A stretch of DNA of 64,000 nt from Lysinibacillus alkalisoli. GTDB lineage: Bacteria; Bacillota; Bacilli; Bacillales_A; Planococcaceae. Made by a program: the position numbers and the translations under genes. Location: contig NZ_BMJT01000001.1 in the NCBI RefSeq assembly GCF_014643595.1, forward strand, positions 372,001-436,000. Direction: 5' to 3'. This document shows positions 28,146-37,881 of this stretch, in pieces (positions within the stretch are counted from its first letter, which is position 1; each line of letters opens with the position of its first letter). Under the pieces are notes generated by a model. It was given only the letters and a program-made list of their open reading frames with translations, did no database searches and was not told the DNA's origin.

Positions 28146-28646
28146 TTATTGTATCATCTCATTGAAGCTTAATTTAACAGCTTCATAAACAAATAATGCC
28201 GCAAATAAATCGGGGTGCAAAAAGCGCTCACCGGTTTCTCCAGGGATTAGCCCCCCACGCACTTGTAGATTAATATACGTGTAGCTCTCCTCAAATAAGC
28301 GATTCTCACCATTTTTCACTTCACTTGCAACAACAGCATAAGGGACATCCAATGTGCTAGCTAAATGAATAGCTGCCTCATCATCTGCTGTTTTTGTGAA
28401 AATACAAACACGGTCAGCAGGTGTAAGCGTTGTGTCAGTAGTATAAGGTAGCATTTTATAGAAGGGTTCTTCATTTGTAGCATGTAACATAATAGCTTCA
28501 AATTCGTCAAAACAAGCAAAGTAAATATGCCCCTCACCAACACCAGCTTGTGCTAATAAACGGGCCGTGTCCTCAATATTTTCTTCTTCATTTGTAGCAA
28601 TGCGTTGAAACAAACCTTGAAGTTGTGTCGTTACGATTTTTAACAT
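28146..28646 (-). CDS. ywjG: YwjG-like DUF2529 protein
   Basis: A 166-residue protein matching the DUF2529/YwjG family, which has a sugar-isomerase-like alpha/beta fold and unknown function. MLKIVTTQLQGLFQRI at the start, GEGHIYFACFDEFEA and the C-terminal RGGLIPGETGERFLHPDL are recognisable. It is divergently arranged with spo0F, as in B. subtilis. No catalytic residue can be assigned. Confidence 0.85.
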   Translation of the reverse strand: MLKIVTTQLQGLFQRIATNEEENIEDTARLLAQAGVGEGHIYFACFDEFEAIMLHATNEEPFYKMLPYTTDTTLTPADRVCIFTKTADDEAAIHLASTLDVPYAVVASEVKNGENRLFEESYTYINLQVRGGLIPGETGERFLHPDLFAALFVYEAVKLSFNEMIQ

Positions 28647-28745
28647 ATTTTCACCTCACAAACATTATAAGTGAAATTGAAAGCAATGTGTTATAGTATG
28701 ATGACAGTGGATTAATTTCAAAAAAAAACCAAAAGGGGTGGCGAA

Positions 28746-29105
28746 ATGAAAAACGTATTAATCGTAGATGACCAAGAGGGGATTCGTCTATTGTTGCAAG
28801 AAGTATTTAAACAAGAAGGTTATCAAACTTATCTTGCAGCAGATGGTTATGAGGCACTGACAATGGCTAAAACGCATGGCCCTGATTGTGTTTTACTCGA
28901 TATGAAAATACCAGGGATGGATGGCATAACAATTTTACAAGAATTAAAAATGATGTACCCTCAATTGCCTGTCGTTATGATGACAGCATATGGTGAAGTA
29001 GATGCCCAAGAGACTACAGAAAAGCTAGGTGCAGTAAAATACTTTTCAAAACCATTTAATATTGCTGAAGTAAAAGAAACTGTTAACAAAATTTTAAAAG
29101 GTTAG
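28746..29105 (+). CDS. spo0F: Spo0F-like response regulator
   Basis: This is a single receiver domain of 119 residues with no output domain, as expected for the phosphorelay intermediate Spo0F. Phospho-acceptor Asp52 sits in LLDMKIPGMDGI, identical to B. subtilis in that segment. The acidic pair Asp9/Asp10, Thr80 (MMTAYGE) and Lys102 (FSKPF) are kept. The location between ywjG and fba is conserved. It looks fully functional although four sporulation genes expected elsewhere in this window are missing, so it may act in another phosphorelay, for instance in biofilm or stationary-phase control. Confidence 0.92.
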   Translation: MKNVLIVDDQEGIRLLLQEVFKQEGYQTYLAADGYEALTMAKTHGPDCVLLDMKIPGMDGITILQELKMMYPQLPVVMMTAYGEVDAQETTEKLGAVKYFSKPFNIAEVKETVNKILKG

Positions 29106-29204
29106 TCAATCAGGCAGTAGCATAGATAAACGCTTTTTGATATGATTAAGTGGCATATTACTACTAGTTAAAATATCGTATTATCCTTAAGGAGGATTTT
29201 CACA

Positions 29205-30059
29205 ATGGCATTAGTATCAATGAAAGACATGTTAATCAAAGCAAAAGATGAAGGTTATGCAGTAGGACAATTTAACATTAACAACTTAGAGTTTACACAA
29301 GCCATCTTACAAGCGGCGCAAGAAGAAAACTCTCCTGTTATTTTAGGTGTTTCTGAAGGCGCAGGGAAATATATGGGCGGCTTCATTGCAGTGACACATA
29401 TGGTAAAAGGTTTAATCGAAAGCTATAATATTACAGTACCAGTGGCTATTCATTTAGACCACGGTTCAAGTTTTGACAAATGTAAGGAAGCGATTGATGC
29501 AGGTTTTACATCTGTTATGATTGATGCTTCACACCATTCATTTGAAGAGAATATTAAAATTACATCAGAAGTTGTAGCATATGCTCATAAAAATGGTATC
29601 TCAGTTGAAGCCGAATTAGGTACTGTTGGTGGCGAAGAAGATGGCGTTACAGGTGGTATTATTTATGCAGACCCAGAAGAGTGCCGTAAAATGGTTGAGC
29701 AAACGGCAATTGACTGCTTAGCACCAGCACTAGGCTCTGTACATGGCCCTTACAAAGGTGAACCAAACTTGGGCTTTAAAGAGATGGAAGAAATCTCGAA
29801 ATTAGCAGATTTACCATTAGTATTGCATGGTGGTACAGGTATCCCAACAAAAGATATTCAACGTTCAATTTCATTAGGTACAGCAAAAATTAATGTGAAT
29901 ACGGAAAACCAAATTGCAGCAACAAAAGTAATTCGTGAAGTATTAGCTAATGACACTAAAGTGTATGACCCTCGTAAATACTTAGCACCAGCACGCGAGG
30001 CAATTAAAACAACGGTTATTGGTAAAATGCGCGAATTCGGTAGCTCACAAAAGGCATAA
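29205..30059 (+). CDS. fbaA: Class II fructose-1,6-bisphosphate aldolase
   Basis: A zinc-dependent glycolytic/gluconeogenic aldolase of 284 residues. Metal and substrate motifs are visible: [45 protein letters not shown] and [10 protein letters not shown]. An AAGGAGG site precedes the ATG. Conserved synteny spo0F-fbaA-tal confirms the assignment. Confidence 0.96.
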   Translation: MALVSMKDMLIKAKDEGYAVGQFNINNLEFTQAILQAAQEENSPVILGVSEGAGKYMGGFIAVTHMVKGLIESYNITVPVAIHLDHGSSFDKCKEAIDAGFTSVMIDASHHSFEENIKITSEVVAYAHKNGISVEAELGTVGGEEDGVTGGIIYADPEECRKMVEQTAIDCLAPALGSVHGPYKGEPNLGFKEMEEISKLADLPLVLHGGTGIPTKDIQRSISLGTAKINVNTENQIAATKVIREVLANDTKVYDPRKYLAPAREAIKTTVIGKMREFGSSQKA

Positions 30060-30070
30060 TGGCTATTGCA

Positions 30071-30112
30071 CAAGAGAAGCGCTCGCACGTTTGTCGAGCT
30101 TCTCTTGTTTTA
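30071..30112 (+). terminator. Terminator after fbaA
   Basis: CAAGAGAAGC (30071-30080) pairs with GCTTCTCTTG (30098-30107), followed by TTTTAT. It sits between fbaA and the transaldolase and may allow some read-through. Confidence 0.75.
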
Positions 30113-30140
30113 TCATGAAGATAAAAAGGAGGCAATATAC

Positions 30141-30791
30141 ATGAAATTTTTTATTGATACAGCAAATTTTGAGCATATTAAAGTAGCACATCAATGGGGT
30201 ATGATTGATGGTGTCACAACAAATCCATCATTAGTAGCTAAAGAGAAAGATGTGTCTTTTCATGAGCGCTTAAAAGAAATTGCTACTTTAGTAGAAGGCT
30301 CAGTTAGCGGCGAGGTCATTGCAATTGATGCAGAAGGTATGATTAAAGAAGGGCTTGAGCTCTCAGCAATTGCACCAAATATTACAGTGAAATTGCCCAT
30401 GACACCAGCAGGCTTAACAGCTTGTCGTTATTTTGCTAACAAGGGCATTAAAACGAACGTAACATTAATCTTTAGTGCTAACCAAGCGTTATTAGCGGCT
30501 CGTGCAGGTGCTACGTATGTATCACCATTTATTGGTAGATTAGATGATATTGGTCAGGACGGGGCAGCTTTAATTGAAGAGATTGCGACAATTTTTGCTT
30601 TGCATAATATTGATACACAAATCATTGCAGCATCAATTCGACATCCTCAACATATCCAAGCAGCAGCCTTAGCAGGTGCACATATTGCCACAACACCTTT
30701 TCATGTGTTAGAGCAATTATTTAAGCATCCGCTTACAGACAAAGGTATTGATGCCTTTTTAGCAGATTGGGAGAAGCGTCAAGTGAAATAA
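30141..30791 (+). CDS. tal: Transaldolase (MipB/TalC family)
   Basis: This short-form transaldolase of 216 residues links the pentose-phosphate pathway and glycolysis. ATG 30141 is chosen because AAAAGGAGG lies 7 bases upstream and the family begins MKFFIDTAN. The Schiff-base Lys lies in ITVKLPMT (near 85). [13 protein letters not shown] and [28 protein letters not shown] are hallmark segments. Confidence 0.94.
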   Translation: MKFFIDTANFEHIKVAHQWGMIDGVTTNPSLVAKEKDVSFHERLKEIATLVEGSVSGEVIAIDAEGMIKEGLELSAIAPNITVKLPMTPAGLTACRYFANKGIKTNVTLIFSANQALLAARAGATYVSPFIGRLDDIGQDGAALIEEIATIFALHNIDTQIIAASIRHPQHIQAAALAGAHIATTPFHVLEQLFKHPLTDKGIDAFLADWEKRQVK

Positions 30792-30845
30792 TAGAGAAGC
30801 GCATTCCGTTTGGGGTGAACTTCCATTGAATTAAGGAGAAACGAA

Positions 30846-32126
30846 ATGGATGTATATAAAATTACAGGTGAAAATCGCCTGAAAGGTACAATTAAGGTAA
30901 GTGGAGCAAAGAATAGTGCTGTTGCTTTAATACCCGCCACGATTTTAGCCAATTCCCCCGTAACGATTGGTGGTATTCCAGAAATTTCAGACGCATGGTC
31001 ACTGAAAGCACTTCTTGAAGAGTTTGGCGGTAAAGTTTTATTTCAAAATGGTGTCATGACAGTAGATCCCACAAATATGATTGCGCTACCGCTTCCAAAT
31101 GGCAATGTGAAAAAGTTACGAGCATCTTACTACTTAATGGGTGCGATGTTGGGGCGTTTTAAAAAAGCAGTAATTGGATTGCCTGGTGGCTGTTTCTTAG
31201 GCCCGCGTCCAATTGACCAACATATTAAAGGCTTTGAAGCATTAGGTGCTAAAGTAACAAATGAACACGGTGCTATTTATTTGCGTGCAGATGAGTTAAT
31301 CGGCGCTAAAATTTATTTAGATGTAGCGAGTGTAGGTGCTACGATTAACATTATGTTAGCGGCAGTAAGAGCTAAAGGTAAAACGGTCATTGAAAATGCA
31401 GCAAAAGAGCCAGAGATTATTGATGTAGCTACTTTATTAACAAATATGGGAGCCAATATTAAAGGTGCTGGTACAAGTGTAATTCGCATTGAAGGTGTTG
31501 ATGAGTTACATGGTACACAACATACAATCATCCCAGATCGTATTGAAGCAGCAACATTTATGATTATGGCAGCAGCTATTGGTGATGGTATTACGATTGA
31601 TAATGTTATTCCTTTGCATTTAGAAGCGGTAACAGCAAAATTGCGGGAAATGGGTGTAAAAGTAGAAACAGAAGAAGAAAGTATTTTTATACCAAGGACA
31701 GATTTTTCAGCATTAAAAGCAGTTGATGTGAAAACATTAGTATACCCAGGTTTCCCGACAGATGTGCAGCAACCTTTATCGGTGTTAATGACACAAGCAA
31801 CAGGTGCTTCTCGTGTTACTGATACGATTTATCCTGCACGATTTAAACATATTGACGAATTGAATCGTATGAATGCTAAAGGGAGAGTAGAGGGCAATAC
31901 AGCTATGGTCTCAGGGCCTACACCTTTACAAGGTTCGACAGTAACAGCCACAGATTTACGAGCAGGCGCAGCATTAGTATTAGCCGGTTTAATTGCTGAG
32001 GGTGAAACCGAAGTTCGCGATATTTATCATATCGAACGAGGGTACAGTAGTTTAATTGACAAATTATGTGCTCTAGGCGCCGATATTCGACGCGAAAAGA
32101 TTTCGCTAGAAACAGCGGATAAATAA
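30846..32126 (+). CDS. murAB: UDP-N-acetylglucosamine 1-carboxyvinyltransferase, second copy
   Basis: A 426-residue MurA that catalyses the first committed step of peptidoglycan synthesis. The fosfomycin-target Cys116 lies in [15 protein letters not shown]. The [10 protein letters not shown] start region and [12 protein letters not shown] are also present. It is the MurZ/MurAB-type paralogue by position (tal-murAB-glpX-rho); the MurAA paralogue is at 55778-57070. AAGGAG precedes the ATG. Confidence 0.95.
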   Translation: MDVYKITGENRLKGTIKVSGAKNSAVALIPATILANSPVTIGGIPEISDAWSLKALLEEFGGKVLFQNGVMTVDPTNMIALPLPNGNVKKLRASYYLMGAMLGRFKKAVIGLPGGCFLGPRPIDQHIKGFEALGAKVTNEHGAIYLRADELIGAKIYLDVASVGATINIMLAAVRAKGKTVIENAAKEPEIIDVATLLTNMGANIKGAGTSVIRIEGVDELHGTQHTIIPDRIEAATFMIMAAAIGDGITIDNVIPLHLEAVTAKLREMGVKVETEEESIFIPRTDFSALKAVDVKTLVYPGFPTDVQQPLSVLMTQATGASRVTDTIYPARFKHIDELNRMNAKGRVEGNTAMVSGPTPLQGSTVTATDLRAGAALVLAGLIAEGETEVRDIYHIERGYSSLIDKLCALGADIRREKISLETADK

Positions 32127-32143
32127 CAGGAGGAAGAAAAGTC

Positions 32144-33100
32144 ATGGAACGTAGTTTATCAATGGAAGTAGTTCGAGTAACAGAAGCAGCGGCAATTGAA
32201 TCAGCAAAATGGATGGGACGCGGTGATAAAATTTCAGCAGACGATGCGGCAACAACAGCTATGCGCACGATGTTTGATACCATTCCAATGCATGGTACAG
32301 TAGTTATTGGTGAGGGCGAGATGGATGAAGCACCAATGCTCTATATTGGTGAAGAATTAGGTTTGCGTAATGGTGGACCAGCAGTGGATATTGCAGTAGA
32401 CCCACTAGAAGGTACAAACATTGTAGCAAAAGGCAGTAATGGTGCATTAACTGTGTTAGCCATTGCAGACAAAGGCAATCTATTGAATGCACCAGATATG
32501 TATATGGAAAAAATCGCTGTAGGCCCAGAAGCAGCAGGGAAAGTAAATATTAACGCTTCTGTAACAGAAAATTTACAAGCTGTAGCAGCAGCAAAAAATA
32601 AAGCCGTTTCTGATGTTGTGGCTACATTATTAGATCGACCACGCCATGAAAAAATTGTTGAAGAAATTCGTGCAGCAGGCGCACAAATCAAGTTTATTCA
32701 AGATGGTGACGTAAACGCAGCGATTAACACAGCATTTGACCAAACAGGTGTGGATATTATGTTTGGTATTGGCGGTGCACCAGAGGGTGTTATTTCAGCA
32801 GCAGCCCTAAAATGTTTAGGCGGGGACTTCCAAGGTCGCTTAGTACCAGAAGATGATGAACAATTAGCACGTTGTGAGAAAATGGGCATTGATGTAAATC
32901 AAGTGTTCCAATTAAATGACCTTGTTAAAGGCGACGATGCCATTTTTGCCGCAACAGGTGTAACAGATGGCGAATTATTAAAAGGTGTGCAATATAAAGG
33001 TTCATATTGCTTAACCCACTCGGTAGTTATGCGTGCCAAATCAGGCACAGTGCGTTTCATTGAAGGGCGTCACAGCTTAGATAAAAAACCAACGTATTAA
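32144..33100 (+). CDS. glpX: Class II fructose-1,6-bisphosphatase
   Basis: A gluconeogenic phosphatase of 318 residues. Metal-binding motifs [14 protein letters not shown] and [14 protein letters not shown] are clear, as is [21 protein letters not shown]. It lies 17 bases after murAB with an AGGAGG site, and before rho, matching B. subtilis ywjI. With fbaA and tal it makes a small central-carbon group. Confidence 0.95.
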   Translation: MERSLSMEVVRVTEAAAIESAKWMGRGDKISADDAATTAMRTMFDTIPMHGTVVIGEGEMDEAPMLYIGEELGLRNGGPAVDIAVDPLEGTNIVAKGSNGALTVLAIADKGNLLNAPDMYMEKIAVGPEAAGKVNINASVTENLQAVAAAKNKAVSDVVATLLDRPRHEKIVEEIRAAGAQIKFIQDGDVNAAINTAFDQTGVDIMFGIGGAPEGVISAAALKCLGGDFQGRLVPEDDEQLARCEKMGIDVNQVFQLNDLVKGDDAIFAATGVTDGELLKGVQYKGSYCLTHSVVMRAKSGTVRFIEGRHSLDKKPTY

Positions 33101-33108
33101 GCTAACAT

Positions 33109-33146
33109 GTCGATAAAATCATTGTGATTTTATCGACTCCTTTTTT
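33109..33146 (+). terminator. Rho-independent terminator after glpX
   Basis: A perfect 13-bp stem (33109-33121 with 33125-33137) with a 3-base loop is followed by CCTTTTTT. Confidence 0.88.
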
Positions 33147-33182
33147 AAAAAGAATAATTAATTAAGAACTGGAGCTGTGCTT

Positions 33183-34466
33183 ATGTCTAGTTTGACAATT
33201 TCTCAGTTAGAAGAGATGACGCTAAAAGAATTATATCGTTTAGCTAAAGAATATAAGATTTCATATTATAGTAAATTAACGAAAAAAGAATTGATTTTTG
33301 CTATTTTAAAGTCACGCTCTGAACAAGAAGGTTTCTTCTTTATGGAGGGTGTACTAGAAATTATTTCGCAAGAAGGCTATGGATTCCTTAGACCAATCAA
33401 CTATTCACCAAGTAAAGAAGATATTTATATCTCCGCCTCACAAATTCGTCGCTTTGATTTACGTAATGGCGACAAAGTTTCAGGCAAAGTGCGACCACCA
33501 AAAGAAAATGAACGTTATTACGGGCTATTACAAGTAGAAGCCGTCAATGGTGAAGACCCAGAGACAGCAAAAGACCGCGTTCACTTCCCAGCACTCACAC
33601 CTCTTTATCCAGACCGTCAAATTAAATTAGAAACATCACCAAATCAAATATCAACTCGTATTATGGACTTAGTATCTCCTGTAGGTTTTGGGCAACGTGG
33701 ACTAATTGTAGCGCCACCTAAAGCAGGTAAAACCACGTTATTAAAAGAGATTGCCAACTCCATTACAACGAATTACCCTGAAGCAGAGTTAATCGTCTTG
33801 TTAATTGATGAGCGTCCTGAAGAAGTGACGGATATTGAACGTTCTGTAAATGCAGACGTTGTGAGTTCTACTTTTGATGAAGTACCAGAAAATCATGTCA
33901 AAGTAGTTGAGATGGTGTTAGAACGCGCGCGCCGTTTAGTAGAACAAAAGCGCGATGTTATTATTTTGATGGACTCTATTACACGTCTAGCACGCGCCTA
34001 TAACTTAGTGATTCCACCTAGTGGCCGTACATTGTCTGGTGGTATTGACCCGGCAGCTTTCCACCGCCCAAAACGTTTCTTTGGTTCTGCGCGTAATATT
34101 GAAGAAGGCGGCAGCTTAACAATATTAGCAACAGCATTAGTCGATACAGGCTCACGTATGGATGAAGTGATTTATGAAGAGTTTAAAGGAACAGGCAATA
34201 TGGAGTTACATTTAGACCGCAATTTAGCAGAACGTCGTATTTTCCCAGCACTTGATATTCGTCGTTCAGGCACACGTAAAGAAGAGTTATTAATTCCTAA
34301 AGAGGAGCTAGATAAACTTTGGGCAATTCGTAAAACATTCTCTGACACACCAGATTTTGCAGAGCGCTTTATGCGTAAGTTACGTACAACAAAAACGAAT
34401 GAAGAGTTTTTTGATAAATTAAACGAAGATATGAAAAAAGCAACAAAAGGCAAAGGTTTATTATAA
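33183..34466 (+). CDS. rho: Transcription termination factor Rho
   Basis: This hexameric RNA-dependent ATPase terminates untranslated transcripts. ATG 33183 is chosen over GTG 33177, since TGGAG then lies 8 bases upstream; this gives 427 residues, the length of the B. subtilis protein. An N-terminal helical domain ([12 protein letters not shown]) is followed by the cold-shock-like RNA-binding domain [16 protein letters not shown] (about 55-70). Then come Walker [12 protein letters not shown] and Walker [16 protein letters not shown]. Confidence 0.96.
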   Translation: MSSLTISQLEEMTLKELYRLAKEYKISYYSKLTKKELIFAILKSRSEQEGFFFMEGVLEIISQEGYGFLRPINYSPSKEDIYISASQIRRFDLRNGDKVSGKVRPPKENERYYGLLQVEAVNGEDPETAKDRVHFPALTPLYPDRQIKLETSPNQISTRIMDLVSPVGFGQRGLIVAPPKAGKTTLLKEIANSITTNYPEAELIVLLIDERPEEVTDIERSVNADVVSSTFDEVPENHVKVVEMVLERARRLVEQKRDVIILMDSITRLARAYNLVIPPSGRTLSGGIDPAAFHRPKRFFGSARNIEEGGSLTILATALVDTGSRMDEVIYEEFKGTGNMELHLDRNLAERRIFPALDIRRSGTRKEELLIPKEELDKLWAIRKTFSDTPDFAERFMRKLRTTKTNEEFFDKLNEDMKKATKGKGLL

Positions 34467-34472
34467 GAAAGC

Positions 34473-34507
34473 GAGAATTGCATATTTATGCAGTTCTCTT
34501 TTTTTAT
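34473..34507 (+). terminator. Rho-independent terminator after rho
   Basis: GAGAATTGCA (34473-34482) pairs with TGCAGTTCTC (34489-34498), including one G-T pair, followed by a long T run. Confidence 0.85.
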
Positions 34508-34538
34508 GTGTGCGCTTTGTAAATGTGCTACTATTAAA

Positions 34539-34557
34539 GATAATAATAATCATTATC
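34539..34557. promoter_or_regulatory. Fur box upstream of the AraC regulator
   Basis: GATAATAATAATCATTATC matches the classical 19-bp Fur consensus (GATAATGATAATCATTATC) at 18 of 19 positions. It lies 20 bases before the start codon, so ferric-iron repression is strongly predicted. Confidence 0.88.
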
Positions 34558-34577
34558 AATTAAAGGTGGCGAATAAA

Positions 34578-35576
34578 ATGAATTATGAATCGCATATGTT
34601 GTTATGGGAAAATACACATGCGCAAGTTAGGCAAATACAATATGTTGAAAAAGTAAATACAGATGTAGAAATGATTTTAGGGCATAGTGCCATACTCATT
34701 GTAATAGAGGGGGACATGAATTTATGGTTAGATGAAATACCTTATCATATCAACCGTTTAGCGATCTTTCATATAGGGAAGTCAGCCTTTATGCATTTAA
34801 CAATGAACAAACCATCTACCTATTATTTGCTGTATTATAAGGCGGATGTTGTTTATACAGATGCATGTATTCAACATTTACATATGGAGCATCGTCCTTT
34901 TCATAAAAATTTCAGCTGTGTACCAACAAACCCTATTGCCATTGATTTACTTATGCAAAATATGTATATCAAATGGAAAACAGGTTCGTTTGAAGAACAT
35001 CTCACTGTTAAGATTTTATTTTATGAATTAATTTATCGTATTTTTCATGAATTAACAGAGGAACAAGGAAAACCACACCCCATTGATTTAGCAGCACAAG
35101 CGCTAATGTATATGGAGCAGCATATGGACGAAGCGTTTACTATGCAAAAGTTAGCTGATAGTTTAACAATAAGTTCGCGCCATTTATTGCGCGTATTTAA
35201 AGCGCGTTATGACATGGGGCCGCAGCAATATTTACTACAAAGGCGCATGGAAGTAGCAAAGCAACATCTGCAAAAAAATGAACATACAATAAAGGCTATT
35301 GCTAATCATTTAGGCTATGAGGATGAATATTATTTTAGTCGCGCATTTAAAAAACAAGTAGGGGTAGCACCTAGTATTTATCGCACTACTATTGATACGA
35401 CGCCTCAATTTGACAGTGTTTTATCCGAACCTTTAATAGGAGAATGCAAAGAGCGAGTGTTACAAATGAAAGCGCAAGAAAAAATAAGGAAACAACGCGT
35501 ATTGCAAGATATTCAATCTTCATTTTTACAACGACTCTTACATAGAACAACAACAGCTATGGATAAAAGAAGTTAA
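34578..35576 (+). CDS. AraC-family regulator, probable siderophore-responsive activator
   Basis: A protein of 332 residues from ATG 34578, which follows AAAGGTGG; the longer upstream frame would run through the Fur box and terminator and is rejected. Residues about 1-170 form a cupin-like sensing domain. Residues about 190-290 form the double helix-turn-helix: FTMQKLADSLTISSRHLLRVFKARYDMGP and HTIKAIANHLGYEDEYYFSRAFKKQVGVAPSIYR. Similar AraC regulators (B. subtilis Btr) activate siderophore uptake genes. Here the next gene is a siderophore-binding lipoprotein and both carry Fur boxes. Confidence 0.88.
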   Translation: MNYESHMLLWENTHAQVRQIQYVEKVNTDVEMILGHSAILIVIEGDMNLWLDEIPYHINRLAIFHIGKSAFMHLTMNKPSTYYLLYYKADVVYTDACIQHLHMEHRPFHKNFSCVPTNPIAIDLLMQNMYIKWKTGSFEEHLTVKILFYELIYRIFHELTEEQGKPHPIDLAAQALMYMEQHMDEAFTMQKLADSLTISSRHLLRVFKARYDMGPQQYLLQRRMEVAKQHLQKNEHTIKAIANHLGYEDEYYFSRAFKKQVGVAPSIYRTTIDTTPQFDSVLSEPLIGECKERVLQMKAQEKIRKQRVLQDIQSSFLQRLLHRTTTAMDKRS

Positions 35577-35647
35577 ACGATAACAGCTTCTGTTTTTTTA
35601 GGAAATAATAAAAGGGCTTGCAACAGTAAGTGATTTACATTATATTT

Positions 35648-35666
35648 GATTATGAGAATCATTATC
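35648..35666. promoter_or_regulatory. Fur box upstream of the siderophore-binding lipoprotein
   Basis: GATTATGAGAATCATTATC matches the 19-bp Fur consensus at 17 of 19 positions. It is 20 bases before the ATG, leaving room only for the ribosome-binding site AAGGGAG. Confidence 0.82.
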
Positions 35667-35686
35667 ATTTATAAGGGAGATAAAAA

Positions 35687-36622
35687 ATGAAGAAAATAAG
35701 TTGTGTATTGTTTGTACTTTTATTGGTCGTCGCAGCCTGCAGCACGAATGATACAAAAAAGGATGAGTCAAAGGAACAAAAGGCAGCTACAAAAACAATT
35801 ACAACCATTAATGGTGATATTGAAATCCCTACAAATGTTGAGCGTTTAGTAGTAGAAGCCTATTTGCCAACAGCGCTTTTATTAGGGGTAAAACCAATAG
35901 GAGCCACAGAACAAGATTTACTAAATGTCCATATTAAAGATCAAATTGAAGGTATTGAAAATACAGGAGAGAGTTCACCAGAAAAAATTCTTGCATTAAA
36001 ACCAGATTTGATTATCACTGCGAACCCAGACACTAAAGTCTATGAAAAGTTAAGTAAAATTGCTCCAACAATTGTTCTTCCTTATGAAACGTATCGTAAT
36101 GTAGATGATGAGGTAAACGCACTAGCTGAAATTTTGGGCAAAGAAAAAGAAGGCGATGAGTGGTTAGCTGATTTTCATCAAACAGTAAAAGCTAATCGTG
36201 AACGTTTAGAAGGTGTGATGGAACCAAATGAAACAATTGCTTTACTAGGTGCGTACAAAGATGATTATTATGTATATGGCGATGGTATTTATCGTGGTGG
36301 ACAGGCGATGTATCAACAATTACAATTAAAGCCATCTGAAGGTATTCAAAAAAATATGATTGATAAAGATATTACATTCCAACAAATTGCCTATGAAGTA
36401 TTACCAGAATATGCGGGTGACTATATTTTCTTAGACGAGTCATATAGTGATGGCATGAATAAAGATGATGAATTGTGGCAATCATTACCCGCCGTAAAAA
36501 ATGATAATGTATTTTATTTAGATGAAGCTGTATTTTGGCCATTTGATCCGATCGCTGTAAAAAATCAAGTAGTGGTGATTACAGATTGGCTCATTGACAA
36601 TAAGGAAAAGAAACAAAAATAA
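35687..36622 (+). CDS. Iron-siderophore ABC transporter substrate-binding lipoprotein
   Basis: A 311-residue type III binding protein. A lipoprotein signal peptide ends at lipobox VVAAC-S (Cys about 19). The FecB/FhuD-like fold is shown by VERLVVEAYLPTALLLGVKPIGATE, SPEKILALKPDLIITANP and the C-terminal WPFDPIAVKNQVVVITDWL. Its Fur box and neighbouring AraC regulator point to a ferri-siderophore ligand, perhaps of the FeuA class. No permease or ATPase gene is next to it, so these must be encoded elsewhere. Confidence 0.88.
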   Translation: MKKISCVLFVLLLVVAACSTNDTKKDESKEQKAATKTITTINGDIEIPTNVERLVVEAYLPTALLLGVKPIGATEQDLLNVHIKDQIEGIENTGESSPEKILALKPDLIITANPDTKVYEKLSKIAPTIVLPYETYRNVDDEVNALAEILGKEKEGDEWLADFHQTVKANRERLEGVMEPNETIALLGAYKDDYYVYGDGIYRGGQAMYQQLQLKPSEGIQKNMIDKDITFQQIAYEVLPEYAGDYIFLDESYSDGMNKDDELWQSLPAVKNDNVFYLDEAVFWPFDPIAVKNQVVVITDWLIDNKEKKQK

Positions 36623-36923
36623 TACGTCCAAACTTTTGCTTAGAAGAAGGATGTATGCGCTCTAATGACGAAGCAGGATGTTATAACAATCCATGACGTA
36701 CGCAATTGCGACTAAAAAATGGTGCAATCCAATTATGCATGCCAAATTTTATAAATAATTTTGATGACAGGTAAAAATCCTTGTTTTTCTTTGTATGCTC
36801 TGTTATAATTCCTAAAGTATGTATGTTGTGCATATGTAGTCGACATATTCGGGCTATGTAAGGCACAAAACGAAATTACAACTCTGATCTAGCAAATAGT
36901 TCAGGGCGAGAGGAGAAACGAAT
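36623..36923. other. Intergenic region upstream of rpmE
   Basis: About 300 bases without a convincing gene. The first half holds nothing I recognise; a 61-codon minus-strand frame lacks a ribosome-binding site. The second half contains the rpmE promoter (36781-36809) and a transcribed leader of roughly 105 bases that could fold and carry L31 autoregulation. Confidence 0.6.
36781..36809 (+). promoter_or_regulatory. rpmE promoter
   Basis: TTGTTT (36781-36786), a 17-base spacer and a perfect TATAAT (36804-36809). Confidence 0.75.
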
Positions 36924-37124
36924 ATGAAACAAGGAATTCATCCAGATTACAAACAAGCGACAGTTACATGTTCTTGCGGTAACACATTCACTACAGGTTC
37001 TGTAGAAGAAAAAATCACTGTTGAATTATGTAACGAATGTCACCCATTCTATACAGGTCGTCAAAAATTCGCGGCTGCTGATGGTCGTGTGGATCGTTTC
37101 AACAAAAAATACGGTCTTAAATAA
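36924..37124 (+). CDS. rpmE: 50S ribosomal protein L31, zinc-binding form
   Basis: A 66-residue L31 with the Cys pairs CSC near residue 16 and CNEC near residue 37 that ligand zinc, marking the C+ (zinc-dependent) type rather than the zinc-free paralogue. GAGAGGAG precedes the ATG. The rho-rpmE-tdk-prfA order is conserved, although the iron island separates rho from rpmE here. Confidence 0.95.
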   Translation: MKQGIHPDYKQATVTCSCGNTFTTGSVEEKITVELCNECHPFYTGRQKFAAADGRVDRFNKKYGLK

Positions 37125-37136
37125 TTTTGCAACACC

Positions 37137-37173
37137 ATACCTGCCAAGTATTCACTTGGCAGGTATTTTTTTG
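37137..37173 (+). terminator. Rho-independent terminator after rpmE
   Basis: A perfect 13-bp stem (37137-37149 with 37154-37166) and a 4-base loop are followed by a T run. Confidence 0.9.
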
Positions 37174-37278
37174 AGAGTATTTCCGATTTTTATCTAAAAA
37201 AATGAGAATAGATTGTTATAATAGATAGCGTATGGTCAATTCGCTTAAGCAGTTGATAAGCGTTTGGAGGGTGAAGAT

Positions 37279-37881
37279 TTGGCACAGCTTTATTATAAAT
37301 ACGGCGCAATGAATAGCGGGAAATCTATTGAGATTTTAAAAGTAGCGCACAATTACCAAGAGCAAAATAAGCCCGTGTTGTTATTCACACCAGGCATTGA
37401 TACAAGAGACGAAGAAGGATATATTTCAAGCCGTATTGGTTTACGTGAAAAGGCGATTGCTATTTATGAACAAACCAATATTTTTACTATTGTAAAAAAT
37501 TATAGTAGCAAGCCCTACTGCATATTAATAGATGAAGTACAATTTTTGAGTAAAGAGCAAGTATTACAATTAACAAAGATTGTAGATGAGTTAGCAATTC
37601 CTGTGATGGGATTTGGCTTGAAAAATGATTTTCGCAATGAATTGTTTGAAGGCAGTCGCTATATGTTGATTTATGCTGATAAAATAGAAGAAATGAAAAC
37701 GATTTGTTGGTTTTGTGAACGCAAAGCCACAATGAATTTACGTGTGGATGGCAATGGTCAACCTGTTTATACAGGTGAGCAAATTCAAATTGGGGGAAAT
37801 GAAGCTTATTTTCCTGTTTGTCGCAAATGCCATACAAATCCACCGTTAGAAATTAAAGTTGAGGTGAAAAATAATGTTTGA
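37279..37881 (+). CDS. tdk: Thymidine kinase (type II)
   Basis: It phosphorylates thymidine in the salvage pathway; 200 residues. The likely start is TTG 37279, 7 bases after GGAGGG; TTG 37264 is an alternative. P-loop YGAMNSGKS, Walker [25 protein letters not shown] and a lasso/zinc site made of CWFC and CRKCH are visible. The sequence is much closer in wording to the enterobacterial/streptococcal enzymes (GAMNxGKS, SSRIGL) than to B. subtilis Tdk (GSMFSGKS), which suggests a replaced copy at the usual location. Confidence 0.92.
   Translation: MAQLYYKYGAMNSGKSIEILKVAHNYQEQNKPVLLFTPGIDTRDEEGYISSRIGLREKAIAIYEQTNIFTIVKNYSSKPYCILIDEVQFLSKEQVLQLTKIVDELAIPVMGFGLKNDFRNELFEGSRYMLIYADKIEEMKTICWFCERKATMNLRVDGNGQPVYTGEQIQIGGNEAYFPVCRKCHTNPPLEIKVEVKNNV

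Noticed and set aside
34488-34577. Longer N-terminus of the AraC regulator starting at 34488
   Set aside because: This would place coding sequence inside the rho terminator and Fur box; ATG 34578 has a proper ribosome-binding site.
36681-36866. A 61-codon minus-strand ORF upstream of rpmE
   Set aside because: It covers the rpmE promoter on the opposite strand, has no ribosome-binding site and matches nothing I know.
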